A stretch of DNA of 30,296 nt from JBGSLA01 sp041740935 (lineage in GTDB: Bacteria; Desulfobacterota; Desulfobaccia; Desulfobaccales; 0-14-0-80-60-11): contig JBGSLA010000087.1 of assembly GCA_041740935.1 (NCBI GenBank), positions 1 through 30,296 on the forward strand, in the 5' to 3' direction. Both the position numbers and the translations under genes were made by a program. Positions 14,640 to 22,730 of this stretch are shown one piece after another (positions within the stretch are counted from its first letter, which is position 1; each line of letters begins with the position of its first letter). Under the pieces are notes generated by a model that did no database searches, was not told where the DNA came from, and saw only the letters and a program-made list of their open reading frames with translations.

Positions 14640-15052
14640 GATTTTCCAAAAAATTGTACAGGCGAAAAAGATTGTATTTTCAATGAGTTGTCCCCAGAGA
14701 CGGCATGATCGCCAACCCCGGCCGGCAGGAATTTCGAGAGGGTCGGGAATAGCTGAAACCGGTCCTCGCCCGGGAGCAACGGCATCTTGCCTGGGCAGCA
14801 CCGGCAAAAAGCCTGTGATCCCCAATTATCGGACCAGGCATGAAGATAATTAACCTGAAAATATTGAACGAATGCCCACAAAAAAACGAACCCAGAGACA
14901 TTCTCGCGCCGAATCGGGCGTCTCTGGGGGTTTATTCAGTAAGGAGCGCAGAGCGCCGGCAGATTATATTCACGGCGTTGCCTTTTTTGGGGAAGAGGTC
15001 CGGGGCAAGAAGCCCCACCCTGTTTTGCGCCAAAAAAAAGGAGGAATCTGAC
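14640..15052 (+). other. Gene-free leader region with strong secondary structure
   Basis: No credible gene. Three inverted repeats stand out: ccggt/accgg enclosing gcccggg/cctgggc at about 14760-14808, aattatc/gataatt at 14824-14830 and 14845-14851, and a perfect 9-bp cccagagac/gtctctggg pair at 14891-14899 and 14920-14928. A GEMM, TPP, cobalamin, fluoride or glycine riboswitch core is not recognisable on either strand. It may be a long 5' leader of the secreted-protein gene at 15053 or may encode an unknown RNA. Confidence 0.35.
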
Positions 15053-15511
15053 ATGAAAAAACTCGGTATTGCGGCCTTAGCGGGCCTTCTCAGCCTGGCC
15101 CTGGTAAGCGGCGTCCTGGCCCAGCCCGGCATGGGACGGGGTGGCGGCCGGGGTCCTGGCGACCCCTCCAGCCGGATGTACAATCCCGCCACCGTGGAGA
15201 CGGTGAGCGGCACGGTGGAAAGCGTGGTCCAAGCCCCCGGTAAAGGCGCATCTAACGGGGTGCATTTCACCTTAAAGACGGACAAGGAAACCATCCCGGT
15301 CCACCTCGGACCCGCCTGGTATATGGAAAAGCAAGAGGTCAAGCCGGCCGCGGGCGACAAGGTGGAAGTCACCGGCTCCCGGGTCACCGATGAGGGCAAA
15401 CCCGCCATCATCGCCGCCCAGGTGAAAAAAGACGGCAAAACCCTTAACCTGCGCGACGTCAACGGGGTGCCGGCTTGGGCCGGTAAGGGCGCCGGTAAGA
15501 ACCGGAGGTAA
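15053..15511 (+). CDS. Secreted OB-fold-like protein, paralogue 1
   Basis: 152 residues with a clear signal peptide (MKKLGIAALAGLLSLALVSG, probable cleavage after VLA at about residue 23), then a Gly/Arg-rich segment (GMGRGGGRGPGDPSS). A domain of about 100 residues follows: YNPATVETVSGTVESV, GVHFTLKTDKETIPVHLGPA, GDKVEVTGSRV, KPAIIAAQVKKDGKTLNLRD. The repeated strand pattern with G-D-x-V-x-V-x-G suggests a small OB-like beta barrel; similar uncharacterised exported proteins are common in Desulfobacterota (from memory). ATG 15053 has AAAGGAGG upstream; a longer reading to 14840 is rejected because it lacks a ribosome-binding site and precedes the signal peptide. The next gene is a paralogue. 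Function unknown; a terminator follows. Confidence 0.82.
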   Translation: MKKLGIAALAGLLSLALVSGVLAQPGMGRGGGRGPGDPSSRMYNPATVETVSGTVESVVQAPGKGASNGVHFTLKTDKETIPVHLGPAWYMEKQEVKPAAGDKVEVTGSRVTDEGKPAIIAAQVKKDGKTLNLRDVNGVPAWAGKGAGKNRR

Positions 15512-15537
15512 CGGCAACCTCACCTTCTGACCCGAAT

Positions 15538-15574
15538 CGGGGCCGGCCACGGCAGGCCGACCCCGCTTTCCCTT
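15538..15574 (+). terminator. Probable terminator after the first secreted paralogue
   Basis: Stem of 15538-15548 with 15555-15565 (cgggg.cggcc/ggccg.ccccg, one mismatch) and a short loop, followed by a pyrimidine-rich ctttccctt run. The T tract is interrupted, so efficiency is uncertain. Confidence 0.55.
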
Positions 15575-15630
15575 AGTTATCTCAATCTAGCGGAGGAAGG
15601 GTCTCTAACCCCTGACCCAATTAAAAAACC

Positions 15631-16071
15631 ATGGAAAAGACCAAATCCTCATGTCTCATGCTCATCGGATTTATGGGCCTGAGCTTCCTGTTCAGCGCCT
15701 CATCGGCGCACAGCGCCAAAGCCCTGCACTACAGCACCCTGTTCAACCCCAAGACCGTGGCCGCCGTCTCCGGCGAGGTGGTGCGGCTGGAGCAGGTGCC
15801 CTCGGGAAACAATCGTGATCTGTGCGTTCAGGCGGTGCTGAAAACTCCCCAGGGACAGGTAACCGCGGTCCTGGGGCCCAAAACCTATATGACCAAACAG
15901 AAGCTGACGGTGGCCCCCCAGGACCGGCTGACCATTACCGGCTCCCGCCTCTCCATCCTCGGCAAACCCTTCATTCTGGCCACGGAGGTTAAGGGCGACC
16001 GCACCATGAAGCTGAGAGAAGCCGGCGGCCGTCCCCTGTGGGCGGTGGGGGAAGACTGGCACATCCAGTAA
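15631..16071 (+). CDS. Secreted OB-fold-like protein, paralogue 2
   Basis: 146 residues with an N-terminal signal peptide (hydrophobic MLIGFMGLSFLFSASSA, cleavage near SSA/HSA) and the same domain as the preceding gene: FNPKTVAAVSGEVVRLEQV, QAVLKTPQGQVTAVLGPKTYM, QDRLTITGSRL, GKPFILATEVKGDRTMKLRE, GGRPLWAVG. The two proteins align through the domain with conserved NP-x-TV, V-x-G-x-V, LGP, TGSR, GKP-x-I-x-A and the terminal W-A, so they are tandem paralogues that have diverged well. The ATG at 15631 lacks a good ribosome-binding site (GGAGGAAGG is more than 30 bases upstream), so the start or the expression level is uncertain. This copy lacks the Gly/Arg-rich spacer. Function unknown. Confidence 0.75.
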   Translation: MEKTKSSCLMLIGFMGLSFLFSASSAHSAKALHYSTLFNPKTVAAVSGEVVRLEQVPSGNNRDLCVQAVLKTPQGQVTAVLGPKTYMTKQKLTVAPQDRLTITGSRLSILGKPFILATEVKGDRTMKLREAGGRPLWAVGEDWHIQ

Positions 16072-16204
16072 TGCAGGAAAACCACCGGCCGGGCTGCCGG
16101 CGATCCCGGCGGCCCGGTCTCCCGCCGAAGCACAACATTTCATAAATTCAATAACAGAAAGCCGAAGACCCTTCCCCTGGGGCCCAGGGTGACAAAATCA
16201 GGGT

Positions 16205-16373
16205 AGCGAATTTTCATCCGGAAATGGCCTAAAATCCCCCCCTTTTTTAAAGGGGGGTTTAGGGGGGATTTGATAACCCCTTGAACCCCCCCCCCCAAAT
16301 CCCCCTTTTTCACAGGGGGACTTCAAAACCCTTTCCAAAAACGAGAGGTTTCCGGATGAAAACCAGCGAATTT
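16205..16373. mobile_element. MITE-like repeat with 14-bp terminal inverted repeats
   Basis: The ends ttttcatccggaaa (16211-16224) and tttccggatgaaaa (16349-16362) are perfect 14-bp inverted repeats. Immediately outside and overlapping them is a 9-bp direct repeat, agcgaattt (16205-16213 and 16365-16373), possibly a target duplication. The interior consists of two aatcccccc/ggggggatt-type palindromes (about 16232-16271 and 16281-16326). There is no open reading frame. A related partial copy lies at 17913-18013. A non-autonomous transposable element is the simplest explanation. The rest of the gap (16072-16204) holds nothing I can name. Confidence 0.6.
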
Positions 16374-16428
16374 ATGAAGCGCGGCACGAAGCTTTCCTCC
16401 CCTGCCCACCCCGCCGCGGCCCGCCGGT

Positions 16429-16692
16429 CTACAAGGACTCGATGGTCAACACCATGGACACGCTTTTATAGCCGCAACTCAAACACGTCTGTATTTCGTG
16501 GGTCAATTTGTCCATGTTGCTGCTGTAAAAACTGACCGCGCCGGCATGGCAGAGCGTATGGGCGCGGCACCGGGGACAGGGCGCCGGCACCTTGAAACAG
16601 AAGCGGACAAACAGGTTTTCGGTGAGGTCGGCCGAGATTTTTAAAAACTTTTTTACTTCAACCGGGGTAAGATTATGGCGGAACTGTTCCAT
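16429..16692 (-). CDS. Small zinc-ribbon protein
   Basis: 87 residues, no signal peptide. Two Cys pairs, CPRC (about residues 39-42) and CLSC followed by Gly-Tyr (about 70-73), separated by 27 residues, form a typical zinc-ribbon arrangement; an extra Cys-His (LCH) lies between them. The N-terminal half (VKKFLKISADLTENLFVRF) is helical and basic. The ATG at 16690-16692 has only a weak AGGAT about 12 bases upstream. The Cys spacing makes the frame convincing, and the overlapping opposite-strand frames have nothing comparable. Function unknown; a nucleic-acid or protein-binding role is possible. Confidence 0.6.
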   Translation of the reverse strand: MEQFRHNLTPVEVKKFLKISADLTENLFVRFCFKVPAPCPRCRAHTLCHAGAVSFYSSNMDKLTHEIQTCLSCGYKSVSMVLTIESL

Positions 16693-16963
16693 GTTTTTCG
16701 GTTATCCTGCATTGCCGCGGCTTCTCCTGCGGCCTTTCTCGAAAACTAGGGTGAATCGGACCGGAACGGCAGGATGGATTTGGCAGATTGAGGCAATTGT
16801 ACAACTTTTGGCAGGGGAAGCAAGGCCCTGGGAGGCTCAGTGGGCGAAGGGGAGCTTTCCTGCTTTCCCTAATTTTGAGAAAACCCAGGGCTCATGAGCG
16901 TCTGTTCTGAAAAGTTTTTGGTGACACCGGCATCTTGGCCACCAGCGTTTTCATGTTTTATGG

Positions 16964-16980
16964 ATGGGCCAAAGGCCCAT
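16964..16980. promoter_or_regulatory. Inverted repeat upstream of the SDR gene
   Basis: Perfect inverted repeat atgggcc-aaa-ggcccat, 28 bases before the SDR start codon and just ahead of its ribosome-binding site. It could be an operator or a short mRNA hairpin. Nothing else is seen between 16693 and 17007. Confidence 0.3.
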
Positions 16981-17007
16981 GAAGAACGGCGAGGAAAGGA
17001 GGATTCC

Positions 17008-17637
17008 ATGAATATCCTCATCATCGGCGCCTCCCGGGGCATCGGCCGGCAACTGCTGGACCAGGCCCTGGCGGCCCGACACGCGGTAACCGCCATGGCC
17101 CGCCATACCGGCAAAATCCCCCAGCCCCGGGAGGGGCTCCGGGTCATGGCGGGGGACATCCTGGACCCCGGCGCGGTTCGAGAGGCCCTGGCCGGTCAGG
17201 AGGCCGTCTGCCTGACCATCGGCGTGCCGGTGACCTTAAAGCCAGTGACGGTCTTTTCCCGGGGGACCCAAAATGTGCTGGCCGCCATGGCCGAACAGGG
17301 GGTGCGGCGCCTGATCGTCGTCACCGGCATCGGCGCCGGGGACAGCAAGGGGCGCGGCGGCTTTCTCTATGACCGGATCATCAACCCCCTGCTGCTCAGG
17401 ACCAATTACGAGGACAAGGACCGCCAGGAGGCCCTGATCCGGGCCGCTGACGCCGACTGGACCATCGTCCGCCCGGGCTTTCTCACCAACGGGCCCCTCA
17501 CCGGCACGTACCGGGTGCTCACCGACCTCACCGGGATCACCGCGGGCAAAATTTCCCGGGCCGATGTGGCGCATTTTATTCTCCGGGAACTGGCGGAGAA
17601 CCGCTATTTGAAGCAGACGCCGCTGTTGACCGATTAG
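17008..17637 (+). CDS. Atypical SDR / NAD(P)H-binding epimerase-like protein
   Basis: 209-residue cytoplasmic Rossmann protein. The N-terminus MNILIIGASRGIGRQLL has the dinucleotide-binding GxSxGxG turn, followed by MAGDILDP (adenine-binding acid region), the LIVVTGIGAGDSKG strand with Ser, and the YDRIINPLLLRTNYEDKDRQE and WTIVRPGFLTNGP motifs of the NmrA / biliverdin-reductase-B-like atypical SDR group (NAD(P)H-binding family). These are sugar- or flavin-related reductases or redox sensors; substrate unknown. The ATG at 17008 has AAAGGAGG five bases upstream; a longer reading to 16894 is rejected. It stands alone between zinc-ribbon and kinase genes, with no operon partner. Confidence 0.85.
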   Translation: MNILIIGASRGIGRQLLDQALAARHAVTAMARHTGKIPQPREGLRVMAGDILDPGAVREALAGQEAVCLTIGVPVTLKPVTVFSRGTQNVLAAMAEQGVRRLIVVTGIGAGDSKGRGGFLYDRIINPLLLRTNYEDKDRQEALIRAADADWTIVRPGFLTNGPLTGTYRVLTDLTGITAGKISRADVAHFILRELAENRYLKQTPLLTD

Positions 17638-17710
17638 GCCAAGTCCCAGTCAAACAGCGACAAGGGATTTCCAGCCTCAAAAAGCGCCGGCTAAACGTTC
17701 ATGGCCGCAA

Positions 17711-17766
17711 TCGGCCACCCCCGGCAATGAAAATCTTTTGTAGGGGCGGGGTAACCCCGCCCCTAC
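17711..17766 (+). repeat. Composite palindromic repeat, copy A
   Basis: A conserved left part (tcggccacccccggcaatg then aaaatctttt) joins a perfect gtaggggcgggg/ccccgcccctac palindrome (17740-17766). The same left part plus palindrome recurs at 25311-25365 and, inverted, at 25532-25590. The remainder of 17638-17912 holds no gene that I can see. Confidence 0.7.
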
Positions 17767-17912
17767 GGATGGAGTTTCACGGTAAAGCCTGCGGCTACAG
17801 AAAAGCTTTTTGAGTGCAACTCGGCATTTTTTCCGGGAGCAATAACTAATCCATTTTTCCCATTCCGGCCCAAAGGGGGAGAGGGCCGGGGTGGGGAAAA
17901 TTAACTTGCCGC

Positions 17913-18013
17913 CATCCGGAAACTTCCTAAAAATCCCCCCTTTTCTAAAGTGGGGTCAGAGGGGATTTGACATAATCATTTGAAGTTCCCCTTTTTCAAA
18001 GGGGGACTTTAAA
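17913..18013. repeat. Partial second copy of the MITE-like repeat
   Basis: Begins with the same catccggaaa end, followed by cctaaaaatcccccc, an aaag-ggggt segment, ggggatttga and ccctttttc-aaaggggga, in the same order as 16215-16326. No right-hand inverted terminus is found before the kinase stop codon at 18055, so this copy is truncated or diverged. Confidence 0.55.
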
Positions 18014-18054
18014 CGGCCTGGGCAACAGATCGGGAAAGATCTGCGCCAGACAAC

Positions 18055-21000
18055 TTAGGAGACGTCACCCGAGCCGGCCGGTGCCTCGATTTTCAGGAGA
18101 ATGCTCACCCGGGTGCCTTTTCCGGGCTCGCTGTCGATGGCGATCCTGCCGTGGTGGGCCTCGATGATCTTTTGGGAGATGGCCAGCCCCAGGCCGCTGC
18201 CCTTGGGCTTGGTGGAATAGAAGGGCTGAAAAATCTTTTCCAGGACTTCGGGGGGGATGCCGGCGCCGGTATCGGAAATTTCCACCAGGATGCCCTCCGG
18301 CTGCCGCCGGCTGGTGATGGTGAGCTTTCCCCCGGCCTCCATGGCCTCGATGCCGTTTTTGGCGATATTGAGCAGGGCCTGGCGCAGGTGCCCCGGGTCA
18401 AACAGAATCGGGGGCAGGTTCGGATCCAGGTCCAGGACCACTTCCAGGTCATTTTCCTTCAGGCTCGGCTCCATCCGTTGGCAGAGGTCCTGGATCAAGG
18501 CATTGAGGTCCCCGGGCTGCAGGTTGGGTTCGGACAGTTTGGCGTAGCCTCCCACCTCCACCAGAAATTCCTCCAGCCGCTTGACCTCATCCACAATGAT
18601 TTGCAGCTTGGGCCGATTTTTTTCCGGGTCCTGATCCATCTCCTTCAAGACCTGGCGGGCGAAGCCGCCGATGAGCATCAGGGGGTTTTTGATTTCATGG
18701 CTGATGTGGGCCGCCATGTTGCCCAGCGCTGCCAGGCGTTCGCTCCGGAGCAGCTGCTCTTCCATGCGTTTGCGTTCCCGCAGATCCCGGAAGTGCCCCA
18801 TGAGGCCGATTTCCCGGTCGTCCTCATGGAACACCCGGGCGGACAGCCAGATGGGGATGAGGGTGCCGTCCTTATGCCGCACCCAGGTTTCATAATTTTC
18901 CAGAATACCGACCCCGCCATGGCCGCTTTCGTGAATTTTGGCGTCGATCTCCTGGACCTGGCCGGGGGCATAGAGTTCCCGGATGTTCATTTTGCCGATG
19001 ACGTCCTCCTGGTCATATCCCAGGATTCTGGCCGCGGTTTCATTAAAAATAAAAATGGTGCCGGCCTGATCATGGGCCAGGATGCCGTCCATACAGGTGG
19101 TGATGAGGAATTTCCTTTCCGCGGCCAGGGCCTCTTCGGCCCGTTTGCGTTTGATGGTCCACCACATGCCCTCCAGGAGCAGGGTGGCCTGGCGGACGTC
19201 GGCCTCGGTATAGTCCTCGTCTTTGTTGGCAAAGCCGGCCACCGCCACGATGCGGTTGTCATCAAAAACCGGGACGCTCAGATAGCGCTGCAGCTCCACG
19301 TGGCCGGCGGGATAGCCCTTTCTCTGGGGGTCCGCGGCGGCAAAGTCGTTGATGACCAGAGGCCCCCGTTGGTGCACCGCTTCCCCCCACAGACCCGCGG
19401 TTTGAAGGAGCCAGCTGTGGGGTTTATCCACGATCCGGCATTCGGGCATGACCGTGGGGGACCAGGATTGCAGGGTGAACATCGATTCATGTTCGTCAAG
19501 AAAGGCCACGAAGCCGAGCTTGCTTTCGGTCAGCCGCCTGCCTTCTTTCATGGCGAAATCGGTGATCTCTTTGATGGTGGCCTTGGTCATCTGACTCAGT
19601 TGCCAGACGGCTTCGAGGCGTGATTCATCCAGACGCAGGTCCTCTTCCATGCCGGCGCTCATGACCGCCAGCCCCAACTGGCCGGCCAGCGACTGGAAGA
19701 ACCCCACGTGCTCCTTGGAAAAATAGCCCTTCTGGGGGCTGGCCGCGGTCAGGACCCCCATGTTGCGGGTTTCGGTGGTGAGGGGCGCCAGCACCAGGGA
19801 GGCCTGGATTTCCCCCTCCAGGAGCCCCTGAAGGCGCTCCCCCACCTGGGAGGCGTCCGGCACGGAAATGACCTGGGCGGTCGACAGGCATTGCCCCAGG
19901 AGGGACTCGGGGTCGGGCTTGACCGCCATTTCCCAGCCCTCGGCGTCCAGCCCCCGGGAGCCTTTGAGCCGCAAACGGCCGTCTCCCCCCAGGAGGCGCA
20001 CCGCGCATTTTTCTATGCCTAAGCGCTCCACCAGGAGATTGAGCACGCCCTCCAGCAGGTCGGGAGTGGACAGGGATGACGCCAGCCGGCGGGAGGCTTC
20101 GAAGAGCACCGACAGTTCCGCGGCCCGGCGTTTTAAATTTTCCTCGCTGACCTCGAGAGAGCTGGACACCGGGCCGAAAAGATCGAACACCTCCTCCATG
20201 CGGGAGCCCATGGAGGACAGGTAGCCCTCCACAATAACCCGGGCCGCGGCAGGCCCGATGGAGCCCGCCAGGGTCCGCTCCACAAAGCCCGCCAGCCGCA
20301 GTTTTTCCCGGTCGCCCCACTCGGCTTCCGGCAGCATCACTTCCCCCAGAAAGGCATGGCGCATCTCCTGGGCCTTCCTGGGGCCGATGAGGTTTTCCAG
20401 AAAGAAGGTCAACTGTTCCAGGCTCGGGAAATAGGTGTAGCGTTTGGCCAACGGCGCTTCCCGGTCCAGTTCGAAGACCTCGATGAACCGCCGGGCCTGC
20501 TCTTCCTCGATGGAACCGGGGGCGGTGAACAGGGAGACGCTGATAAAGGCGCCGAAATTGAACAGCATGGACCAGAAAAAGGCGTGGGACAGATTATCCA
20601 GGCCGGTCAGACCCAACAGCGCCGTGGGCTTGAGGAAGGCCAGGCCCAGGGGGCCTTTCTCCAGGATGCTCAGGGAAAACCAGCCGGCTTCCACCAGATA
20701 GGGCAAAACCAGGGTGTAGGCCCACAGGGAAAACCCCGCCAGCATACCGGCCACGGCCCCCCAGCGGGTGGCGTCCCGCCAATACAGGGCCCCCAGCATG
20801 GCCGGCACCAACTGCATGACCCCGCAAAAGGCGATCAGGCCGATATCCACCAGCATGACCGTGGGCCAGATGAAGTGGTAGCCGAAATATCCCAAAAAAA
20901 TCAGAAACAGGATGGCTCCCCGCTTGATGGTCAACAGGTGCGGCGTAATGAAATCCTGGAGCTTCAGCCGGATGGCCAGGGGCAGCACCAGGCTGTTCAA

Positions 21001-22092
21001 CAGCATGGTGCTCACCGCAATGGAAGCCACGGCTACCATGGCGGTGGAGGCCGACAGGCCCCCCAGAAAGACCAGCAGCGCCAGATAAGGGTGCCCGGTT
21101 TCCAAAGGGATGCTGAGCACAAAGGTGTCGGCCTGCTCCGGCGGCAAACCCAGCAGCAGCCCCCCGAAGGCAATGGGCAGGACAAACAGGTTAATCAGCA
21201 AGAGATACAGGGGAAAGAGCCAGATCGCGGTTTTCAGATGTTTTTCCGCCGTATTTTCCACCACCGCCATGTGGAACATGCGGGGCAGAAAGTGGATGGC
21301 CCCCATGGACAACAGGGTGATCACCAGAAACAGGGTGTAGCTGTTGTGGGGACCGGTGTTCAGGAGGAGCAATTGGTGAAATTCGGGGCTGGTCTGAATG
21401 CGGGTGAAGATGTCCCCCCATCCCGGGAAGAGCACCAGGGTGACCAGCACCCCCAGGCAAACAAAGGCCAGGAGCTCCACCAGAGACTCGAAGACCACCA
21501 CGGCCACCAGGCCTTCGTGGCGTTCGGTGGGGTCCAGGTGCCGGGCCCCGAACAGGATGCAGAACATGGCCAAAAGCAGGGCCACAAAAAAGGCGGTGTC
21601 CTGGTACAGGGGCACGTCCAGGAGAGGGCTGATTTCCCCATGCACCAGAACGTTGAAGGTGTCGGAAATGGATTTGAGCTGCAGCCCGATGTAAGGGGTC
21701 ACGGCCAGGAGCACCCCGACGGTGGCCACGGCCCCCATAAAAGCCCCTTTGCCGTAGCGCAGGGTCAGGAAATCGGACATGGTGGTCAGGTTGTTTTCCT
21801 TGCAGATGCGCAGGAGCTTGCGCAATCCGAACCACCAGGAAAAGGCGATGAGGGTGGGGCCCAGATACACCGCCAGAAAAGTCACCCCGGAATGGGCGGC
21901 CTTGCCCACGCTGCCGTAAAAGGTCCAGGCGGTGCAATACGCGGCCAGGGAGAGGGAATAGATGTAGGGGTTGGCGATGAGGCTTTTGCCTCGGGCCCGC
22001 CGCCAGTCGCCGTAATAGGCGATGCCGAACAGCACCAGCAGATAGCCGAAGGCCAAAATCCCCACCAGGAGAGGATCGAGTCCTTCCCTCAT
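18055..22092 (-). CDS. SLC5 symporter-like / GAF / GAF / PAS sensor histidine kinase (CbrA-like)
   Basis: 1345-residue inner-membrane kinase. Residues about 7-525 form a multi-helix sodium/solute-symporter (SLC5, PutP-like) module. Residues about 530-645 are a linker resembling the STAC region of CbrA. A coiled segment and a first GAF domain span about 655-815, a second GAF domain about 830-985, a PAS domain about 990-1110. The dimerisation domain has phospho-acceptor His1132 in HISHEIKNPL, and the ATPase domain has N1246 (LNIAKNGIEAM), DTGAG at 1274-1278 and GSGLGLA at 1298-1304, so it should be active. Known CbrA proteins couple transport or sensing of amino acids to carbon/nitrogen control; the ligand here is unknown. 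The start ATG (22090-22092) overlaps the stop of a 73-residue membrane protein as ATGA. No response regulator is encoded in the window. Confidence 0.93.
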   Translation of the reverse strand: MREGLDPLLVGILAFGYLLVLFGIAYYGDWRRARGKSLIANPYIYSLSLAAYCTAWTFYGSVGKAAHSGVTFLAVYLGPTLIAFSWWFGLRKLLRICKENNLTTMSDFLTLRYGKGAFMGAVATVGVLLAVTPYIGLQLKSISDTFNVLVHGEISPLLDVPLYQDTAFFVALLLAMFCILFGARHLDPTERHEGLVAVVVFESLVELLAFVCLGVLVTLVLFPGWGDIFTRIQTSPEFHQLLLLNTGPHNSYTLFLVITLLSMGAIHFLPRMFHMAVVENTAEKHLKTAIWLFPLYLLLINLFVLPIAFGGLLLGLPPEQADTFVLSIPLETGHPYLALLVFLGGLSASTAMVAVASIAVSTMLLNSLVLPLAIRLKLQDFITPHLLTIKRGAILFLIFLGYFGYHFIWPTVMLVDIGLIAFCGVMQLVPAMLGALYWRDATRWGAVAGMLAGFSLWAYTLVLPYLVEAGWFSLSILEKGPLGLAFLKPTALLGLTGLDNLSHAFFWSMLFNFGAFISVSLFTAPGSIEEEQARRFIEVFELDREAPLAKRYTYFPSLEQLTFFLENLIGPRKAQEMRHAFLGEVMLPEAEWGDREKLRLAGFVERTLAGSIGPAAARVIVEGYLSSMGSRMEEVFDLFGPVSSSLEVSEENLKRRAAELSVLFEASRRLASSLSTPDLLEGVLNLLVERLGIEKCAVRLLGGDGRLRLKGSRGLDAEGWEMAVKPDPESLLGQCLSTAQVISVPDASQVGERLQGLLEGEIQASLVLAPLTTETRNMGVLTAASPQKGYFSKEHVGFFQSLAGQLGLAVMSAGMEEDLRLDESRLEAVWQLSQMTKATIKEITDFAMKEGRRLTESKLGFVAFLDEHESMFTLQSWSPTVMPECRIVDKPHSWLLQTAGLWGEAVHQRGPLVINDFAAADPQRKGYPAGHVELQRYLSVPVFDDNRIVAVAGFANKDEDYTEADVRQATLLLEGMWWTIKRKRAEEALAAERKFLITTCMDGILAHDQAGTIFIFNETAARILGYDQEDVIGKMNIRELYAPGQVQEIDAKIHESGHGGVGILENYETWVRHKDGTLIPIWLSARVFHEDDREIGLMGHFRDLRERKRMEEQLLRSERLAALGNMAAHISHEIKNPLMLIGGFARQVLKEMDQDPEKNRPKLQIIVDEVKRLEEFLVEVGGYAKLSEPNLQPGDLNALIQDLCQRMEPSLKENDLEVVLDLDPNLPPILFDPGHLRQALLNIAKNGIEAMEAGGKLTITSRRQPEGILVEISDTGAGIPPEVLEKIFQPFYSTKPKGSGLGLAISQKIIEAHHGRIAIDSEPGKGTRVSILLKIEAPAGSGDVS

Positions 22093-22310
22093 GAAGGCTC
22101 CCCGTTGTTCCGGTCCCCGGCGCCTCCACCCTGGCGGGCCAGGAAAAAGAGCCCGACGATGGCCAACAGCCAGACGCTGAAGACATACAAGGCCAAGAGC
22201 GGCATCCCGGCCACCAGGATGTCCGTATTGGCAATGTGCAGGAGAGGATAATTCAGGAGAAGCCAGGCCAGGCCGCCCAGTAGCCCCCAGAGCTTGTTTT
22301 TCTTGCCCAT
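22089..22310 (-). CDS. Small two-helix membrane protein coupled to the kinase
   Basis: 73 residues: a short basic start (MGKKNKLWG), two transmembrane helices (about 9-24 and 34-57) and a Gly/Asn-rich tail. It overlaps the SLC5-kinase start codon by four bases (ATGA), so the two are translationally coupled and it may be a small partner of the symporter module, as small DUF3311-like proteins are next to solute:sodium symporters (recalled, not tested). The ATG at 22308-22310 has AGGGGGTG upstream. Short, but the coupling and the membrane pattern make it convincing. Confidence 0.75.
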   Translation of the reverse strand: MGKKNKLWGLLGGLAWLLLNYPLLHIANTDILVAGMPLLALYVFSVWLLAIVGLFFLARQGGGAGDRNNGEPS

Positions 22311-22323
22311 GGCTTCACCCCCT

Positions 22324-22345
22324 GCTGAAACTTTCCGCTTTCAGC
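22324..22345. promoter_or_regulatory. Inverted repeat in the leader of the kinase operon
   Basis: Perfect gctgaaa/tttcagc arms with an 8-base loop, 14 bases upstream of the small membrane protein's start codon. It could be an operator or a leader hairpin controlling the kinase operon. AT-rich DNA at 22430-22470 may hold the promoter, but I could not fix one. Confidence 0.3.
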
Positions 22346-22607
22346 TATAAACATAGATATTCAAGGCAGAAAAGCCAGGGAACGGGCCTTGTTCACCCGG
22401 TTCCGCCCAAATCGGCCGCAGTCAAACGTAATCTTTGGATTTTATTAATTTTTTCTTCATATTATCTCAGATCGGCAGGAATTTTCCAACCAAATAGGGG
22501 CGCCCCCCGGGCAGCTCCGGGAGCGCCGGCCTCCGGACGCGCCCGGCCCCCCGCCCCGGAGTTAAGCGTTTTTGTTAAATAATCAAGGGCATGAGAAACC
22601 CTTAAGC

Positions 22608-22692
22608 AAGTCCCCTAGAAAAAAATTTTTTTCAGGGGGACACGCCTAAGCCTTGACCAGTGAATTTTTTCACGTCAACGACAGGCGTGTCT
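22608..22692. repeat. Twin-hairpin repeat at the broken VWA gene
   Basis: Two adjacent long hairpins. The first (about 22610-22641) is centred on gaaaaaaattttttt c with tcccct/aggggg outer arms and one mismatch. The second (about 22639-22691) has gacacgcct/aggcgtgtc outer arms and nested ttgac/gtcaa and gtgaa/ttcac inner arms. Such paired hairpins resemble REP/BIME or IS200-type element ends. It lies just before the truncated 5' end of the VWA pseudogene. Confidence 0.5.
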
Positions 22693-22730
22693 AGGGAGTG
22701 TGAAGCTCCCGGAGTGATCCCCCAATAACC

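Noticed and set aside
14840..15052. 71-residue N-terminal extension of the first secreted paralogue
   Set aside because: It would bury a clear signal peptide, crosses a hairpin and ignores the excellent ribosome-binding site before ATG 15053.
20356..22251. 631-codon open frame opposite the symporter-kinase
   Set aside because: Gln/Gly/His-rich antisense shadow; the minus-strand reading has complete catalytic motifs.
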